Shown here one piece after another: positions 34,183-43,750 of a DNA stretch of 64,000 nucleotides (position 1 is its first letter; the number at the start of each line of letters is the position of its first letter). A program made the translations under genes and the position numbers. The stretch covers positions 1 through 64,000 of the forward strand of contig NZ_PJJM01000088.1 in NCBI RefSeq assembly GCF_002929805.1, written 5' to 3'. Under the pieces are notes generated by a model. It was not told the origin of the DNA. It saw only the letters and a list, made by a program, of their open reading frames with translations, and did not search any database. Source of the stretch: Cryobacterium sp. Y50 (GTDB lineage: Bacteria > Actinomycetota > Actinomycetes > Actinomycetales > Microbacteriaceae).

Positions 34183-35092
34183 GAACTGCTCCTTCTGATT
34201 CGGATCGAATTGCTAGGGATCGAAGCTCGAACTGGTTGACGACTTCGACATAGCGCACGACCTCGGTATGGTCTAACAGCACGGTGTTCCCGAGCACCCG
34301 ACGGGCCTCGGCGAGCACCCCCACGGTCGTGTCCGTGATCGGCGTGCTCATTCCGGCACCGAGCGCCTGAGCGATCGCCACGTCCTTGAGCATGAGGTCG
34401 AGCGAGAAACCGGAATCGAACGTGCCGTTCAGCACGTGTTTGGCGTACTTCACCTCGGTGGCCTGGCTGCGCCCGGTCGACGAATTCACTACGTCCAGCA
34501 TTACCGCAGCGTCGATGCCAAAGCTGCGCGCCACCGTGAAGATCTCGGCCGCAGCCGCGAGATTGGTGGCCGACAACAAATTATTGAGCGCCTTCGCGGC
34601 GTGCCCGGACCCGCTCGGCCCCACCACGGTGATGCGGGTGCCGAGCGGAGCCAGGTGTTCCATCGCCCGCTCCCGATCAGCCGCGAGCCCGCCCACCATG
34701 ATCGACAGCTCCCCGATGCTGGCCTTTGCCACCCCGCCGGACACCGGGGCATCCACGAACGCGATCCCGGCGGAAGCGGCCTGGGCGGCTAGCCGCTGCG
34801 TGCTCGCCGGCTCCGACGAGCCCATATCGATCACGAGGCCACCGGGCTCGAGCTGGGCGAGCAGCGCTACCACGACGGATTCGACGATACGGCTGTTGGG
34901 GAGCATCAGGATCACCGTGCGGATGCCTGCCGGAAGCTCCTCGAGCCCGGCCAGTGTCCGACCGCCCACCGCGGCGGCGAGCGTGGCGCTCGCCGCCGCA
35001 TCCACGTCGTAGAGCAGCACGTCACGACCGGGCGCATAGCGGCGAACCATCGGGTCGCCCATTTTGCCGAGGCCGATGAACAGTGTGGTCAT
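34175..35092 (-). CDS. 3-hydroxyisobutyrate/tartronate-semialdehyde reductase-family dehydrogenase
   Basis: The 305-residue beta-hydroxyacid dehydrogenase has an N-terminal NAD(P) fold TTLFIGLGKMGDPMVRRYA, the substrate signature VDAPVSGGVAKASIGELSIMVGG, the catalytic Lys in GHAAKALNNLLSA (about residue 170) and FSLDLMLKDVAIA. AAAGGAGACATT precedes ATG 35092; the long frame upstream is only read-through of the MFS gene. In a tartrate operon, tartronate-semialdehyde or a similar reductase activity is a natural fit, since oxaloglycolate decarboxylates to tartronate semialdehyde/hydroxypyruvate. This is inference. Confidence 0.85.
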   Translation of the reverse strand: MTTLFIGLGKMGDPMVRRYAPGRDVLLYDVDAAASATLAAAVGGRTLAGLEELPAGIRTVILMLPNSRIVESVVVALLAQLEPGGLVIDMGSSEPASTQRLAAQAASAGIAFVDAPVSGGVAKASIGELSIMVGGLAADRERAMEHLAPLGTRITVVGPSGSGHAAKALNNLLSATNLAAAAEIFTVARSFGIDAAVMLDVVNSSTGRSQATEVKYAKHVLNGTFDSGFSLDLMLKDVAIAQALGAGMSTPITDTTVGVLAEARRVLGNTVLLDHTEVVRYVEVVNQFELRSLAIRSESEGAVHV

Positions 35093-35127
35093 AATGTCTC
35101 CTTTGACAGTGTGGAAAAGTACAGTGC

Positions 35128-36312
35128 TCAGGCCACGGGCACCGGGGGCGGAGTAGTTCGAGCCAGCACCACGGCGATGTATCCGGCCACGATCTGCACC
35201 GCACCCACAATGATCCACAGCGCTACCTCGGGCACCGCCGCATAGAGCAAGCCGAATGCGAGCGGGCCGGCACCGCTGCCGATGTAGGTACCGATCTGCA
35301 TGATGCCCGTCGCGCTTGGCGTAGCCGGACCGGCCACGCGGGACACCACAAAGTGGGTGAGTCCGGGCCAGCCCCAGCCAATGCCGAGAGCCAGCAGCAT
35401 GCCCACCACGAAGGTCCACTGGGTGTCGACGGCCATGAGCAGCACCCCAACGCCGCCGACGCACATCATGGTGGCCACGGTCGCGAGGGCGAATTTGCTG
35501 TTTGCCCGATCGGCGATCCGTCCCACGATGACGCGCACGGTGACGCTGAGCAAACCGCCTACGCTCAAGAGGGTGCCCGCCCACGCTAGCGGCAGGCCGC
35601 GCTCGATGCCGGTGATCACCGCATACGCGGTGACGGCACCGGTGGCCGCGGCCGAGAGCGTGGTGACGCTCGTCATCAGCAGCAGGTACTTCATCAGCGC
35701 CGGTGTCAGCGGCACGTGTGAGCCGCCCTGCCGATGGCGCGAGAGTTCCCCGCGCGGTACCGACCACCAGAACAGCACGCCCACCGCGAGCGCGAACAAG
35801 CTCGCCAGACCGAAACCCCAATGCCACCCCAGGGTGAGCGCGAGCGCGGGCACGGCCAGCCCGGCCAGGAACGCGGAGAACGGGATCGCCGATTGCTTAA
35901 TACCGAACGCGGTCGCGAGCATACCGCGCCGCACCCGCAGGTTGATCAGCTGATTCGCCGCCGGGTGACTGATGCCATTGGACACCCCACCCACTCCAGC
36001 CCACACCAGCAGCCAAGCCCACGACGGCACCAAGAATGCGGCGCCCGCGAGGCTCAGCGCGCCGACGACCACCCCGAGGAGGGTTGCCGAGCGAATGCCC
36101 GACCACGACACGAGCCGGCCGGCCAGCAGGGACATCACCGCGGCCGAACCCCAGTAGCTGGCCACCGCCGCGCCGAGCACCCACTGTGGCGCCGGCACAT
36201 CGCGCTGGATCTGCACGAACAGGGCGCCAAGCAAGAATACCGGCAGCCCGCCAGTGATGGTGGCGCCCACCGCGAGCACCACCGCACGGGAGCCCGACTC
36301 GCGCCGGCGCAT
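35128..36312 (-). CDS. Major facilitator superfamily transporter
   Basis: The product of about 394 residues has 12 hydrophobic segments and MFS loop motifs (AGRLVSWSGIRSATLLG between helices 2 and 3; VGRIADRANSKFALATV in the second half). It sits in the middle of the tartrate-type operon, so it is probably the uptake carrier for the substrate. A GTG at 36315, directly after the MmgE/PrpD stop, is an equally possible start. Confidence 0.85.
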   Translation of the reverse strand: MRRRESGSRAVVLAVGATITGGLPVFLLGALFVQIQRDVPAPQWVLGAAVASYWGSAAVMSLLAGRLVSWSGIRSATLLGVVVGALSLAGAAFLVPSWAWLLVWAGVGGVSNGISHPAANQLINLRVRRGMLATAFGIKQSAIPFSAFLAGLAVPALALTLGWHWGFGLASLFALAVGVLFWWSVPRGELSRHRQGGSHVPLTPALMKYLLLMTSVTTLSAAATGAVTAYAVITGIERGLPLAWAGTLLSVGGLLSVTVRVIVGRIADRANSKFALATVATMMCVGGVGVLLMAVDTQWTFVVGMLLALGIGWGWPGLTHFVVSRVAGPATPSATGIMQIGTYIGSGAGPLAFGLLYAAVPEVALWIIVGAVQIVAGYIAVVLARTTPPPVPVA

Positions 36313-36315
36313 CAC

Positions 36316-37719
36316 TTACGCACGAGAGGCAGTGACAGTATCTCTGGGCACTGCTACGCCTCCACCGAGCACTGTGGAGTCGTCGAGCTCGGACACGCTT
36401 GCGGCCAGTGCCTTCGCCGCGGGCGCCCCGATCAGCCCTTCCGCCTTCTGCACGATGTCGGCCCAGGTTGCCCGGTCGCCCGGCGCCCCACGGAAGGAAT
36501 TTTCGCTCTTCTCGATCACGGTTCCGTTTCGGAGCACAACCTGCACTTCGGCCTGCCACCGAGCCGGGAATGCGGCCTCGAGCGAGTCGCTGCGATAGCA
36601 CTCGACTTTTTCCATCCACTCCATTAACTCCGCGGCCACGGCAGGTGCGTCGTCGAACTGGTCGACAGTGGCGCGCCCGGTTGCGAGCGCGACCGCCGCG
36701 CCGAACGGCATATTGAACTGGGCGTCCACCGGCGTGTTGACCACGAGTTTGCGTGCCGCGGGCTCAGACACGAGCGAGGCACCGGCCCGGATCACGCCGA
36801 CCCGGATGCGTGCGACATCGTCGATGCCGAGCTTGGGGTTCTGCTTGCGAATGTCGCGCAGCAGGTCAATGTTGCCGTGCATATAGCGGCAGCAGGGGTA
36901 GAACTTGATCGAGGTATCGAGCGCGCTGCGGCCGAATTCGAGCGCCAACTGTCGGCCCTCGACCACGCCCGCGCCGTACTGCACGAGAAAGCCGTCTCGG
37001 CCCTCGATGGCCGTGGCCGGTGCGGTGAATCCGGCGGCGGCGAGCTTCGCGGCGCGAATACCCGTGGCCGCGGCATGCCCGGCGTTGAGCCGTTTGGTCC
37101 AGGAGCCGTCGGCCAGAAATTCGAGCGAACCAGACGCCATGTTCGCCGCCAGTCCGAGGGCATGCGCCGTCTGCTCCACCGTGAGACCGAGCAGCCGGGC
37201 CGCCGCCGCCGCGGCACCGAGGCAGCCGGCCACCCCCGTGGGGTGAAAGCCGCGCCCGTAGCTCTCGCGGGCACCGAGCAGCACGCCCACCGTGCACATC
37301 ACGTCGTAGCCCACGATGGCGGCTTGCAGTACCTCACCGGTGAGCGACTGCCGCGTGCTGGCGAGAGCGAGCACTGCCGGGAAGATGACGACGCCGGGGT
37401 GCAGCGAGGACTCCTCGAAGGTGTCATCGAGTTCGAGGCCGTGTGCGGTGATGCCGTTCACCAGGGCGGCGCTTTCCACCGTGGCAAAGCCGCTCGTACC
37501 AGCTCCATCCACTCCGTGCAGGGCGGCCGGAAAGAAGGCCGTCGGCTGCTGCGATATTTCGACGGCGGCACGGGCAGCCACCGCCGAGTCGCGGTGAAAC
37601 CCGCCGCCGGTGATGGCGTGGTAGTCGAGCAGTAGCAGCCGCATCCACTCTGCAAGCTCGGGCGACACTGTGTGGTCGGCCACGGCGTGGGCGGCGAGAC
37701 GGTGTGAGACGGTACTCAT
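36316..37719 (-). CDS. MmgE/PrpD-family protein
   Basis: The 467-residue protein carries family marks ALVNGITAHGLELDDTFEESSLHPGVVIFPAVLAL, GYDVMCTVGVLLG, GFHPTGVAGCLGAAAAAARLLGL, FYPCCRYMHGNIDLL and RVGVI. The family contains 2-methylcitrate dehydratase, cis-aconitate decarboxylase and several epimerases/dehydratases of dicarboxylic and tricarboxylic acids. The context (fumarase/mesaconase, CoA-transferase, CitE nearby) suits a C4-C6 di- or tricarboxylate. ATG 37719 is preferred because AAAGG lies seven bases upstream; ATG 37734 is possible. Confidence 0.82.
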   Translation of the reverse strand: MSTVSHRLAAHAVADHTVSPELAEWMRLLLLDYHAITGGGFHRDSAVAARAAVEISQQPTAFFPAALHGVDGAGTSGFATVESAALVNGITAHGLELDDTFEESSLHPGVVIFPAVLALASTRQSLTGEVLQAAIVGYDVMCTVGVLLGARESYGRGFHPTGVAGCLGAAAAAARLLGLTVEQTAHALGLAANMASGSLEFLADGSWTKRLNAGHAAATGIRAAKLAAAGFTAPATAIEGRDGFLVQYGAGVVEGRQLALEFGRSALDTSIKFYPCCRYMHGNIDLLRDIRKQNPKLGIDDVARIRVGVIRAGASLVSEPAARKLVVNTPVDAQFNMPFGAAVALATGRATVDQFDDAPAVAAELMEWMEKVECYRSDSLEAAFPARWQAEVQVVLRNGTVIEKSENSFRGAPGDRATWADIVQKAEGLIGAPAAKALAASVSELDDSTVLGGGVAVPRDTVTASRA

Positions 37720-37739
37720 GTCGGTGCCTTTCATAGCAA

Positions 37740-39398
37740 TCACGGCAGCAGGCGCGTGGGGCTGAGTCCCACGAAGGTGCGGTCGTCTTTCTGGAAGAAG
37801 TCGTTTCCTTTGTCGTCGACCACCAGGAAGGCGGGAAAGTTCTCGACCTCCACGCGGAAGACGGCTTCCATGCCGAGCTCGGCGTAGTCGATGACCTCGA
37901 CCGAGCGGATGCAGTCCTGCGCCAGCCACGCGGCCGGGCCGCCAACTGAGCCGAGGTAGAACCCGCCGTTGGCCTGGCAGGAGGCGGTGACTGCGGCGGA
38001 GCGGTTACCCTTGGCGAGCATCACCAGCGAGGCCCCGAGCGCCTGAAATTCGGCCACGTAGCCGTCCATGCGGCCGGCCGTCGTTGGCCCAAACGACCCC
38101 GACGGCATTCCCTCCGGCGTCTTGGCTGGGCCGGCGTAATAGATGGGGTGTTTGAGTAGGTAGTCGGGCACGCCCTCGCCGCGCGCAATCCGCTCGCGAA
38201 TCTTCGCGTGCACGATGTCGCGACCCACGATGAGTGTGCCCGTAAGTGAGAGCCGCATGCTCACCGTGCAGGCACTGAGCTGGGCGCGAATCTCCGCCAT
38301 GGGCACAGTGAGGTCGATGGCAACGGATGCCGACGCATCCGTTATTTCTGCCAGCCCGGTACTCGGGATGAACCGGGCCGGGTCGCGTTCGAGTTCTTCG
38401 AGGAACACCCCCTCCGGGGTGATACGGCCGAGCACCTGACGGTCGGCCGAGCATGACACCGCGATCGCAATGGGCAGCGAGCCGCCGTGGCGAGGCAGAC
38501 GCACCACCCGCACGTCGTGGCAGAAGTACTTTCCGCCGAACTGGGCGCCGAAACCGAGCTGGGTCGTGAGCTCGAACACCTTCTGCTCGAAGTCTTGGTC
38601 GCGATAGCCGTGTCCAGCGTCGCTGCCCTGCTCGGGCAGGGTGTCGAGGTAGTGGGCCGAGGCGAGCTTGGCGGTTTTCAGGGCGAATTCTGCGCTGGTT
38701 CCGCCGATCACGATGGCGAGATGGTAGGGCGGGCAGGCTGCGGTTCCGATGCTTTCGATCTTCGCCTTCAGGAACTCGAGCATTCTCTTTTCGTCGAGGA
38801 TCGACTTGGTCTCCTGATACAGGAAGGACTTGTTGGCGCTGCCGCCACCCTTCGCCATGAAGAGAAACTCGTACTCCAGCCCCTGCCCGAGGCCGATCTC
38901 GATCTGCGCGGGCAGGTTGTTCTGCGTATTCGCCTCGGTCCACATATCGACCGGGGACATCTGGGAGTAGCGCAGGTTGAGGTCCTGGTACGCCTGATAG
39001 ACGCCGTGGCTGAGGCTGCGAGCATCCGTTCCGTCGGTCTGGATGCGGTGGCCCCGCTTGGCGGAGATGATGGCCGTTCCGGTGTCCTGGCACATGGGCA
39101 GCACTCCGCCGGAGGCGACGTTGGCGTTCTGCAGCAGGTCGAGTGCCACATATCGGTCGTTCGCCGAGGACTCTGGGTCGTCGATAATACGGCGCAGCTG
39201 GGCCAGGTGGGTGGGACGCAGAAAGTGGGCCAGGTCGCGAAAGGCCGCATCGGCGAGGGCCTCGATCGCGGACTGGTCTACCTCGAGCACGGCCTCCTCT
39301 CCACTGCCGCGCACCCTGTAGCCGGCCACGTCGAGGCGGCGCATCGGGGTGTCGGTGGGGCCGAGCGGCAACTGGTCGACATAGCTGAACTCAGCCAT
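37740..39398 (-). CDS. Class I fumarate hydratase / mesaconase family, [4Fe-4S] enzyme
   Basis: The 552-residue two-domain class I hydro-lyase has the FumA/FumB size. Cluster Cys are expected in [10 protein letters not shown] (about 104), [16 protein letters not shown] (about 221) and VSCSADRQ (about 318). Other marks are [48 protein letters not shown] and the beta-domain end. Family members hydrate fumarate, mesaconate or dehydrate tartrate. Lying in a catabolic operon rather than with TCA genes, mesaconase or tartrate dehydratase activity is more likely than housekeeping fumarase. Its ATG overlaps the CoA-transferase stop (TGATG). Confidence 0.88.
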   Translation of the reverse strand: MAEFSYVDQLPLGPTDTPMRRLDVAGYRVRGSGEEAVLEVDQSAIEALADAAFRDLAHFLRPTHLAQLRRIIDDPESSANDRYVALDLLQNANVASGGVLPMCQDTGTAIISAKRGHRIQTDGTDARSLSHGVYQAYQDLNLRYSQMSPVDMWTEANTQNNLPAQIEIGLGQGLEYEFLFMAKGGGSANKSFLYQETKSILDEKRMLEFLKAKIESIGTAACPPYHLAIVIGGTSAEFALKTAKLASAHYLDTLPEQGSDAGHGYRDQDFEQKVFELTTQLGFGAQFGGKYFCHDVRVVRLPRHGGSLPIAIAVSCSADRQVLGRITPEGVFLEELERDPARFIPSTGLAEITDASASVAIDLTVPMAEIRAQLSACTVSMRLSLTGTLIVGRDIVHAKIRERIARGEGVPDYLLKHPIYYAGPAKTPEGMPSGSFGPTTAGRMDGYVAEFQALGASLVMLAKGNRSAAVTASCQANGGFYLGSVGGPAAWLAQDCIRSVEVIDYAELGMEAVFRVEVENFPAFLVVDDKGNDFFQKDDRTFVGLSPTRLLP

Positions 39399-40585
39399 CA
39401 CAGCACGCCCGCGCCGGTGAGCTCGTCGATGGCTGCGGCGCTGTAGCCGAGGGCCCCAAGGATAGACCGGGTGTCGGCACCCACGTCGGGCACCCGGTCC
39501 ATACGCACGGCCTGCCCCACCACGGTCACGGCCGGGAGCAAAGCCCGCACCGGTCCAGCCGAAGTCTCGACGGTGCGCCAGCGGTTTCGCGCGCTGAGCT
39601 GCGGGTGGGTGAGGACGTCTTTCACCTCGCGCTGACGTGCAAACGCCACCGTTGACTCGGCGAGGCGGCGTTCCATCTCCGGACCATCGTGGACGGCAAA
39701 GACCGCATCGACCACGGCATGCAGCTCGGTGCGGTGCGTCAAGCGCACACTGCTGGTGGCGAAGCGCTCGTCGTTAATCAGATCCGGTCGTTCCAGTACA
39801 CCGGTGCAGAACGACGCCCACTCGCGGTCGTTCTGCACCGAGAGCACGACGTCCACGCCGTCTCCGGCCCGGAACGTGCCGTAGGGGGCGATCGAGGCAT
39901 GGCTGGTGCCGGCACGGGCCGGAGCGGTTCCGCCGTATTCGGTGTAGTAGAGGGGAAAGCCCATCCACTCGACCACGGAATCGAAGAGGCTCACCTCGAC
40001 CTCTGACCCTTCACCGGTGCGCTCGCGGTGAAACAGGGCGGTGAGAATTCCGGAGAGGGCGTACATGCCAGCGCCAATATCCGCCGTAGGAATACCAGTC
40101 TTGGCGGGAGCCTCCGCGGTGCCCGTGATCGCCACGAGTCCGGCCTCGCTTTGAATCAGCAGGTCATAGGCCTTGGCGTCTCGGTACGGGCCACTACTGC
40201 CATATCCGCTGATGGAACAGGTAATCAGGGTCGGGTAGCGCTCGCGCAATTCGGCGGCGCCGAGACCGAGGCGAGCCGCCGCATCCGGTGCCAGATTCTG
40301 CACGAAGACGTCGGCGGTGGCAAGCAGCTCGTGCATAATCGCCAGGGCCTCTGGCCGTTTCAGGTCGAGGGCGAGACTCTCCTTGTTGCGGTTGAGCCAG
40401 ACGAAGTGGCTGGAGAGCCCGTTCACCGTCTCGTCGTAGCCGCGGGCGAAATCGCCTGTGCCTGGACGTTCGATCTTGATCACTCTGGCGCCCTGGTCGG
40501 CGAGGTGTCGGGTGGCCAGGGGTGCAGCTACGGCGTGTTCGCAGGAGATCACCGTGATGCCCTCGAGGGGCAGAGTCTGGGACAT
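39398..40585 (-). CDS. Class III CoA-transferase, first gene of the tartrate/dicarboxylate operon
   Basis: The 395-residue CaiB/BaiF enzyme has [65 protein letters not shown] and [17 protein letters not shown]. It is a clear paralogue of the gene at 44318-45460; both share [20 protein letters not shown] and WLNR.KES. The [11 protein letters not shown] block is common in mesaconyl/itaconate/citramalate-type transferases and formyl-CoA-like enzymes. GAAGG precedes ATG 40585; TTG 40591 is an alternative. Palindromes at 40611-40640 mark the operon promoter. Confidence 0.87.
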   Translation of the reverse strand: MSQTLPLEGITVISCEHAVAAPLATRHLADQGARVIKIERPGTGDFARGYDETVNGLSSHFVWLNRNKESLALDLKRPEALAIMHELLATADVFVQNLAPDAAARLGLGAAELRERYPTLITCSISGYGSSGPYRDAKAYDLLIQSEAGLVAITGTAEAPAKTGIPTADIGAGMYALSGILTALFHRERTGEGSEVEVSLFDSVVEWMGFPLYYTEYGGTAPARAGTSHASIAPYGTFRAGDGVDVVLSVQNDREWASFCTGVLERPDLINDERFATSSVRLTHRTELHAVVDAVFAVHDGPEMERRLAESTVAFARQREVKDVLTHPQLSARNRWRTVETSAGPVRALLPAVTVVGQAVRMDRVPDVGADTRSILGALGYSAAAIDELTGAGVL

Positions 40586-40610
40586 ATTCAACCTTCAACA
40601 CTGACGATAA

Positions 40611-40640
40611 AATGCATGATTCTCTAAACAATGTATCATT
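40611..40640. promoter_or_regulatory. Paired AATGCAT-type operators between operon and gntR
   Basis: AATGCATGATT (40611-40621) and AATGTATCATT (40630-40640) are imperfect palindromes, with centres about 19 bases apart. They lie between the divergent starts 40585 and 40735. The same AATGCATT core, again as a pair about 20 bases apart, precedes the TRAP operon at 49287-49317. Binding by the GntR/FCD protein at 40735 is likely but inferred. Confidence 0.6.
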
Positions 40641-40734
40641 TTGAAACGGAGGCATCTACCCCTCGTCCAGTGGATGCGGTTCGGATAGAGTGAGGCCTTT
40701 GACCGCCACCCCGCGAAAAATGCAAGGAAATCCG

Positions 40735-41418
40735 ATGGGAATAACCGAGGCGCCCCCCACAAAGCGGGATCAGATCGTCGACGAACTGCGACGCCTGATT
40801 CTCAGCGGCAATCTGCCCCGCGGCGCGAAGCTGCCCCAAGATGAACTAGCCCGCCAGTTCAGCAGCAGCATCACCCCGGTGCGCGAGGCCCTGCGCGCCC
40901 TCGAAGCCGAGAACCTCGTGGTGAGCGAACCTCGGCGCGGAGTTCGGGTAGCCGGTATCAATTTCGAGCGGGCCAAAGCGACTTATATTATTCGCCGGCT
41001 CACCGAGAGCTACGCTATGCGGCGTGCGGCTATCCGACTCTCCCCGCTCGAACTGCGCCAGGCCGAAGTGCTGCTCGACGAGCTGAACGCGGCCACCGCC
41101 CGCCACGATTCGGATGCCGTCCGCCAATTGAATAAGCGCTTCCACTTCTTCTTCTACGAGCGCTGCGGCATTCCCAGCCTGGTCGAAGAGATCGATGCTC
41201 TCTGGAGAGTATTCCCGTGGGACTTGCTGCTCGACTCCCCCGAACCGGCCGAAGACTCCGAGGCCGAGCACCGAGCGATGCTCGAAGCCGTGCGCGCCGG
41301 AGACGCCGAAGCGGCGGGGCTGGCCCTCGAGCATCACGTGTCGCGCAGCTTCATTGCGCTGAACGCGCGCTACACCGGCAAGCCGCCCGCCGACCCTTTC
41401 GACATCGCCAACGACTGA
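40735..41418 (+). CDS. GntR-family (FCD) transcriptional regulator
   Basis: The 227-residue product has an N-terminal GntR winged helix (RDQIVDELRRLILSGNLPRGAKLPQDELARQFSSSITPVREALRALEAENLVVSEPRRGVRV) and an all-helical FCD effector domain with metal/ligand residues (RFHFFFYERCGIPSL, HRAMLEAVRAGDAEAAGLALEHHVSRS). AAGGAAATCCG precedes ATG 40735. It is divergent from the tartrate-type operon and presumably controls it, with a dicarboxylate as effector. Confidence 0.9.
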   Translation: MGITEAPPTKRDQIVDELRRLILSGNLPRGAKLPQDELARQFSSSITPVREALRALEAENLVVSEPRRGVRVAGINFERAKATYIIRRLTESYAMRRAAIRLSPLELRQAEVLLDELNAATARHDSDAVRQLNKRFHFFFYERCGIPSLVEEIDALWRVFPWDLLLDSPEPAEDSEAEHRAMLEAVRAGDAEAAGLALEHHVSRSFIALNARYTGKPPADPFDIAND

Positions 41419-41483
41419 CGCGCGGTTCGTTGGCCAGGGCGACGGATGCCGTACGTTGTGCTGGGCGCACCGCCCGGACACGT

Positions 41484-42344
41484 TCACGCTTGCGCGGCCT
41501 CTGCCCCACGGCGGGCGAGGATGCGCTCGGCCCGTACGGTGACCGGGCGGTCGATCATCTGTCCGTTCACCTGAGCTGCACCCCCGGTGGCGCCGATCAC
41601 GCTGCGTGCCCAGTCGATCTCGGCCGGCGTGGGGCGGAACGCGGCCGCCACCGGTTCGAGCTGGGCGGGGTGAATGCAGAGCTTGCCGCCGAAGCCGAAC
41701 TGCCGGGCGAGGGCAGCCGAATCGGTCACTGCCCCGGTGTCACTAATTTGCACGCTCGGCGAGTCAAGCGGCGCTTCGAGGCCGGCCGCGCGCGAGGCGA
41801 CGACGATAGCCGACCGGGCGTAGTCGAGCACGCGGTCGCCAGCACCGGCGTTGATATCGAGGGCGTAGTCGATGGCGCCGAAGGCCAACCGAGTCACGCC
41901 CGGCACCCGGGCCAGCTCGGGCGCGTTCTGCACGCCGGCGGCGGACTCAATCAGCGCCACGAGCGCGAGCGGCGGTCCGGCAACCCCGGCAAACGCGGCC
42001 GCGACCTCGCGGAGCAGTTCGGGGTTTTCGGCCTTGGGCACGACGAGACCGAGCAACCCGTGGCCGGGCCGCGCGGCGAGGTCACGGAGAGCTGCGAGCT
42101 CCGCGGGCAAGCTCACAGCCCCCGCGGCGTTGACGCGCACGAGGGCGCGAACCGGGTCGGGGCCGGCGGCAAGGTGCTCGAGGATGGCAACCAGGGCATC
42201 CGCTTTAAACTCGGACGCGACGGCGTCTTCAAGGTCGATAATCACGACGTCGGCCGCTGAACCGGTGGCCTTGCGAAAGCGCTCTGGCCGGTCGCCGGGC
42301 ACGAACAGGGCGGTCACGACGCTGGCCGTGGTGGTACGGGACAT
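41484..42344 (-). CDS. CitE-like CoA lyase (HpcH/HpaI superfamily)
   Basis: The 286-residue protein has the citE pattern TALFVPGDRPERFRKA, VIIDLEDAVASEFKADA, ALVRVNAAG, VPKAENPELL, LVALIESAAGVQNAPELA, FGAIDYALDIN and GFGGKLCIHPAQLEPV. Metal-binding Glu and Asp are present. Stand-alone CitE proteins cleave malyl-, beta-methylmalyl- or (S)-citramalyl-CoA. With MaoC, CoA-transferase and acyl-CoA dehydrogenase genes beside it, citramalyl-CoA to acetyl-CoA plus pyruvate is the best guess. AGGAGACACC precedes ATG 42344. Confidence 0.85.
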   Translation of the reverse strand: MSRTTTASVVTALFVPGDRPERFRKATGSAADVVIIDLEDAVASEFKADALVAILEHLAAGPDPVRALVRVNAAGAVSLPAELAALRDLAARPGHGLLGLVVPKAENPELLREVAAAFAGVAGPPLALVALIESAAGVQNAPELARVPGVTRLAFGAIDYALDINAGAGDRVLDYARSAIVVASRAAGLEAPLDSPSVQISDTGAVTDSAALARQFGFGGKLCIHPAQLEPVAAAFRPTPAEIDWARSVIGATGGAAQVNGQMIDRPVTVRAERILARRGAEAAQA

Positions 42345-42382
42345 GGTGTCTCCTGGCTTGATCGGCACGAGATCGGTGACGC

Positions 42383-43582
42383 TCAGTATGAGCGGGGCAG
42401 GCCGAGCACCTTGGTGGCCACGAAACTCTTGATGAGGTTATTGCTCACCGGAGCGGTCTGGAACATGCGTGTCTCGCGAAACTTGCGCTCCACGTCGTAC
42501 TCGTCCACGAAGCCGTAGCCGCCGTGGGTGTCGAGGCACGCATTGGCAGCGGCCCAGCTGGCCTCCGAGGAGAGGTGCTTGGCCATGTTGGCCTCGGCGC
42601 CACACGGCGCGCCAGCGTCGAAGAGGCGGGCTGCTTCGTAACGCATCAGGTCGGCCGCACGTACCTTCATGTAGGCGTCGGCAATGGGAAACTGCACGCC
42701 CTGGTTGCTGCCGATCGGGCGGCCGAAGACCTCGCGGCTGTTCGCATAAGCGCTGGCTCGGGCACTGAACCAGTAGCCGTCGCCGATGGCCTCGGCCGAC
42801 AGCAGAATGCGCTCGGCGTTCCAGCCGTCCAGTACGTAGCGGAAACCGCGGTCGACTTCGCCGATCACCGCGCTTTTGGGCACCCGCATGCCGCGGTAGT
42901 GCACCTGGTTGGTGGCGTAGTTGAACATTGTGCGCACTGGGATGGTTTCAAGAGTGTGCGGCTGCTCGGCACGAACCTTGCGCAGGTCGACGAGGAACAG
43001 GGTGAGGCCCACGGTCTTGTCGGCGCCCCGGTCGCTCGTGCGGGCCAGCACCATGGCCAGGTCGGAGTCGTTGATGCGGCTGGTCCAGTTCTTGTGGCCG
43101 GTGATCACGAAATCATCGCCATCGGCCTCGGCGCGGGTGCGGATGCTCGTGGTGTCCAGGCCAGCGACATCCTCGGTGACCGAGAACGCCTGCAGGCGCA
43201 GCCGGCCGGCCGCGATTTCCGGCAGATATATGGCCTTCTGGGCTGCTGTGCCGTGGCGTAGTAGCGCGCCCATGATGTACATCTGGGCGTGACAGGCGGC
43301 GGAATGACCGCCGGAGCGGTTGATCTCCTCCATGATCACGCTGGCCTGGGTGAGGGAGTAGCCGAGGCCGCCGTACTCGGTGGGGATGAGGGCGCTGAGC
43401 AGGCGGGCTCGGGTGAGGGTCTCCACGAATTCCTGCGGGTAGCTGCGGTCGCGGTCGCTCTGGCGCCAATACTCATCAGGGAAGCCGGCGCAGAGGTCCC
43501 TGGTGAACTGTCGGATCTCCTGCACCGAGAGCGTGGCCGAAGCCTGCGGAGTGGCCGGTGCAATGTCGAGCAGGTTTGGCAT
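42383..43582 (-). CDS. Acyl-CoA dehydrogenase family protein
   Basis: The 399-residue FAD enzyme has AFSVTEDVAGLDTTSIRTRAE, VITGHKNWTSRI (FAD/substrate contact), GRPIGSNQGVQFPIAD and the C-terminal DTHGGYGFVDEYDVERKFRE. The usual YEG(T) loop carrying the catalytic Glu is replaced by MFQTAPVSNNLI. The base must therefore come from elsewhere, as in other subfamilies with this ending. It forms a minus-strand pair with citE. AAGGAGCTCTC precedes ATG 43582. A branched C5 substrate such as methylsuccinyl-CoA would fit the neighbours; this is inference. Confidence 0.85.
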   Translation of the reverse strand: MPNLLDIAPATPQASATLSVQEIRQFTRDLCAGFPDEYWRQSDRDRSYPQEFVETLTRARLLSALIPTEYGGLGYSLTQASVIMEEINRSGGHSAACHAQMYIMGALLRHGTAAQKAIYLPEIAAGRLRLQAFSVTEDVAGLDTTSIRTRAEADGDDFVITGHKNWTSRINDSDLAMVLARTSDRGADKTVGLTLFLVDLRKVRAEQPHTLETIPVRTMFNYATNQVHYRGMRVPKSAVIGEVDRGFRYVLDGWNAERILLSAEAIGDGYWFSARASAYANSREVFGRPIGSNQGVQFPIADAYMKVRAADLMRYEAARLFDAGAPCGAEANMAKHLSSEASWAAANACLDTHGGYGFVDEYDVERKFRETRMFQTAPVSNNLIKSFVATKVLGLPRSY

Positions 43583-43629
43583 GAGAGCTCCTTAACGAGT
43601 GCTGGACGAACGGATCGATACGAGACTAC

Positions 43630-43731
43630 ATAATATATTATCGACACACTAGCCCCGTTTATGTCCGCGGGTTCCACTTGACTTTGCCTTATTCTTCGCG
43701 GAAACTGGCCACCGGCAGACAATATATTCTG
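43630..43731. promoter_or_regulatory. Two AATATATT palindromes in the divergent promoter region
   Basis: ATAATATATTAT is a perfect 12-base palindrome at 43630-43641. A related dyad, CAGACAATATATTCTG, lies at 43716-43731, just upstream of the MaoC start at 43751. One site is close to each divergent gene (acyl-CoA dehydrogenase start 43582, MaoC start 43751). They differ from the AATGCATT sites, so a second regulator, probably the GntR protein at 45509, is likely. Confidence 0.55.
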
Positions 43732-43750
43732 CGCACGAGGAGACCCACTC

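Noticed and set aside
37740-39398. Housekeeping fumarase
   Set aside because: Not excluded by sequence, but its place inside a regulated catabolic operon, coupled to a CoA-transferase, makes a dedicated hydratase more likely.
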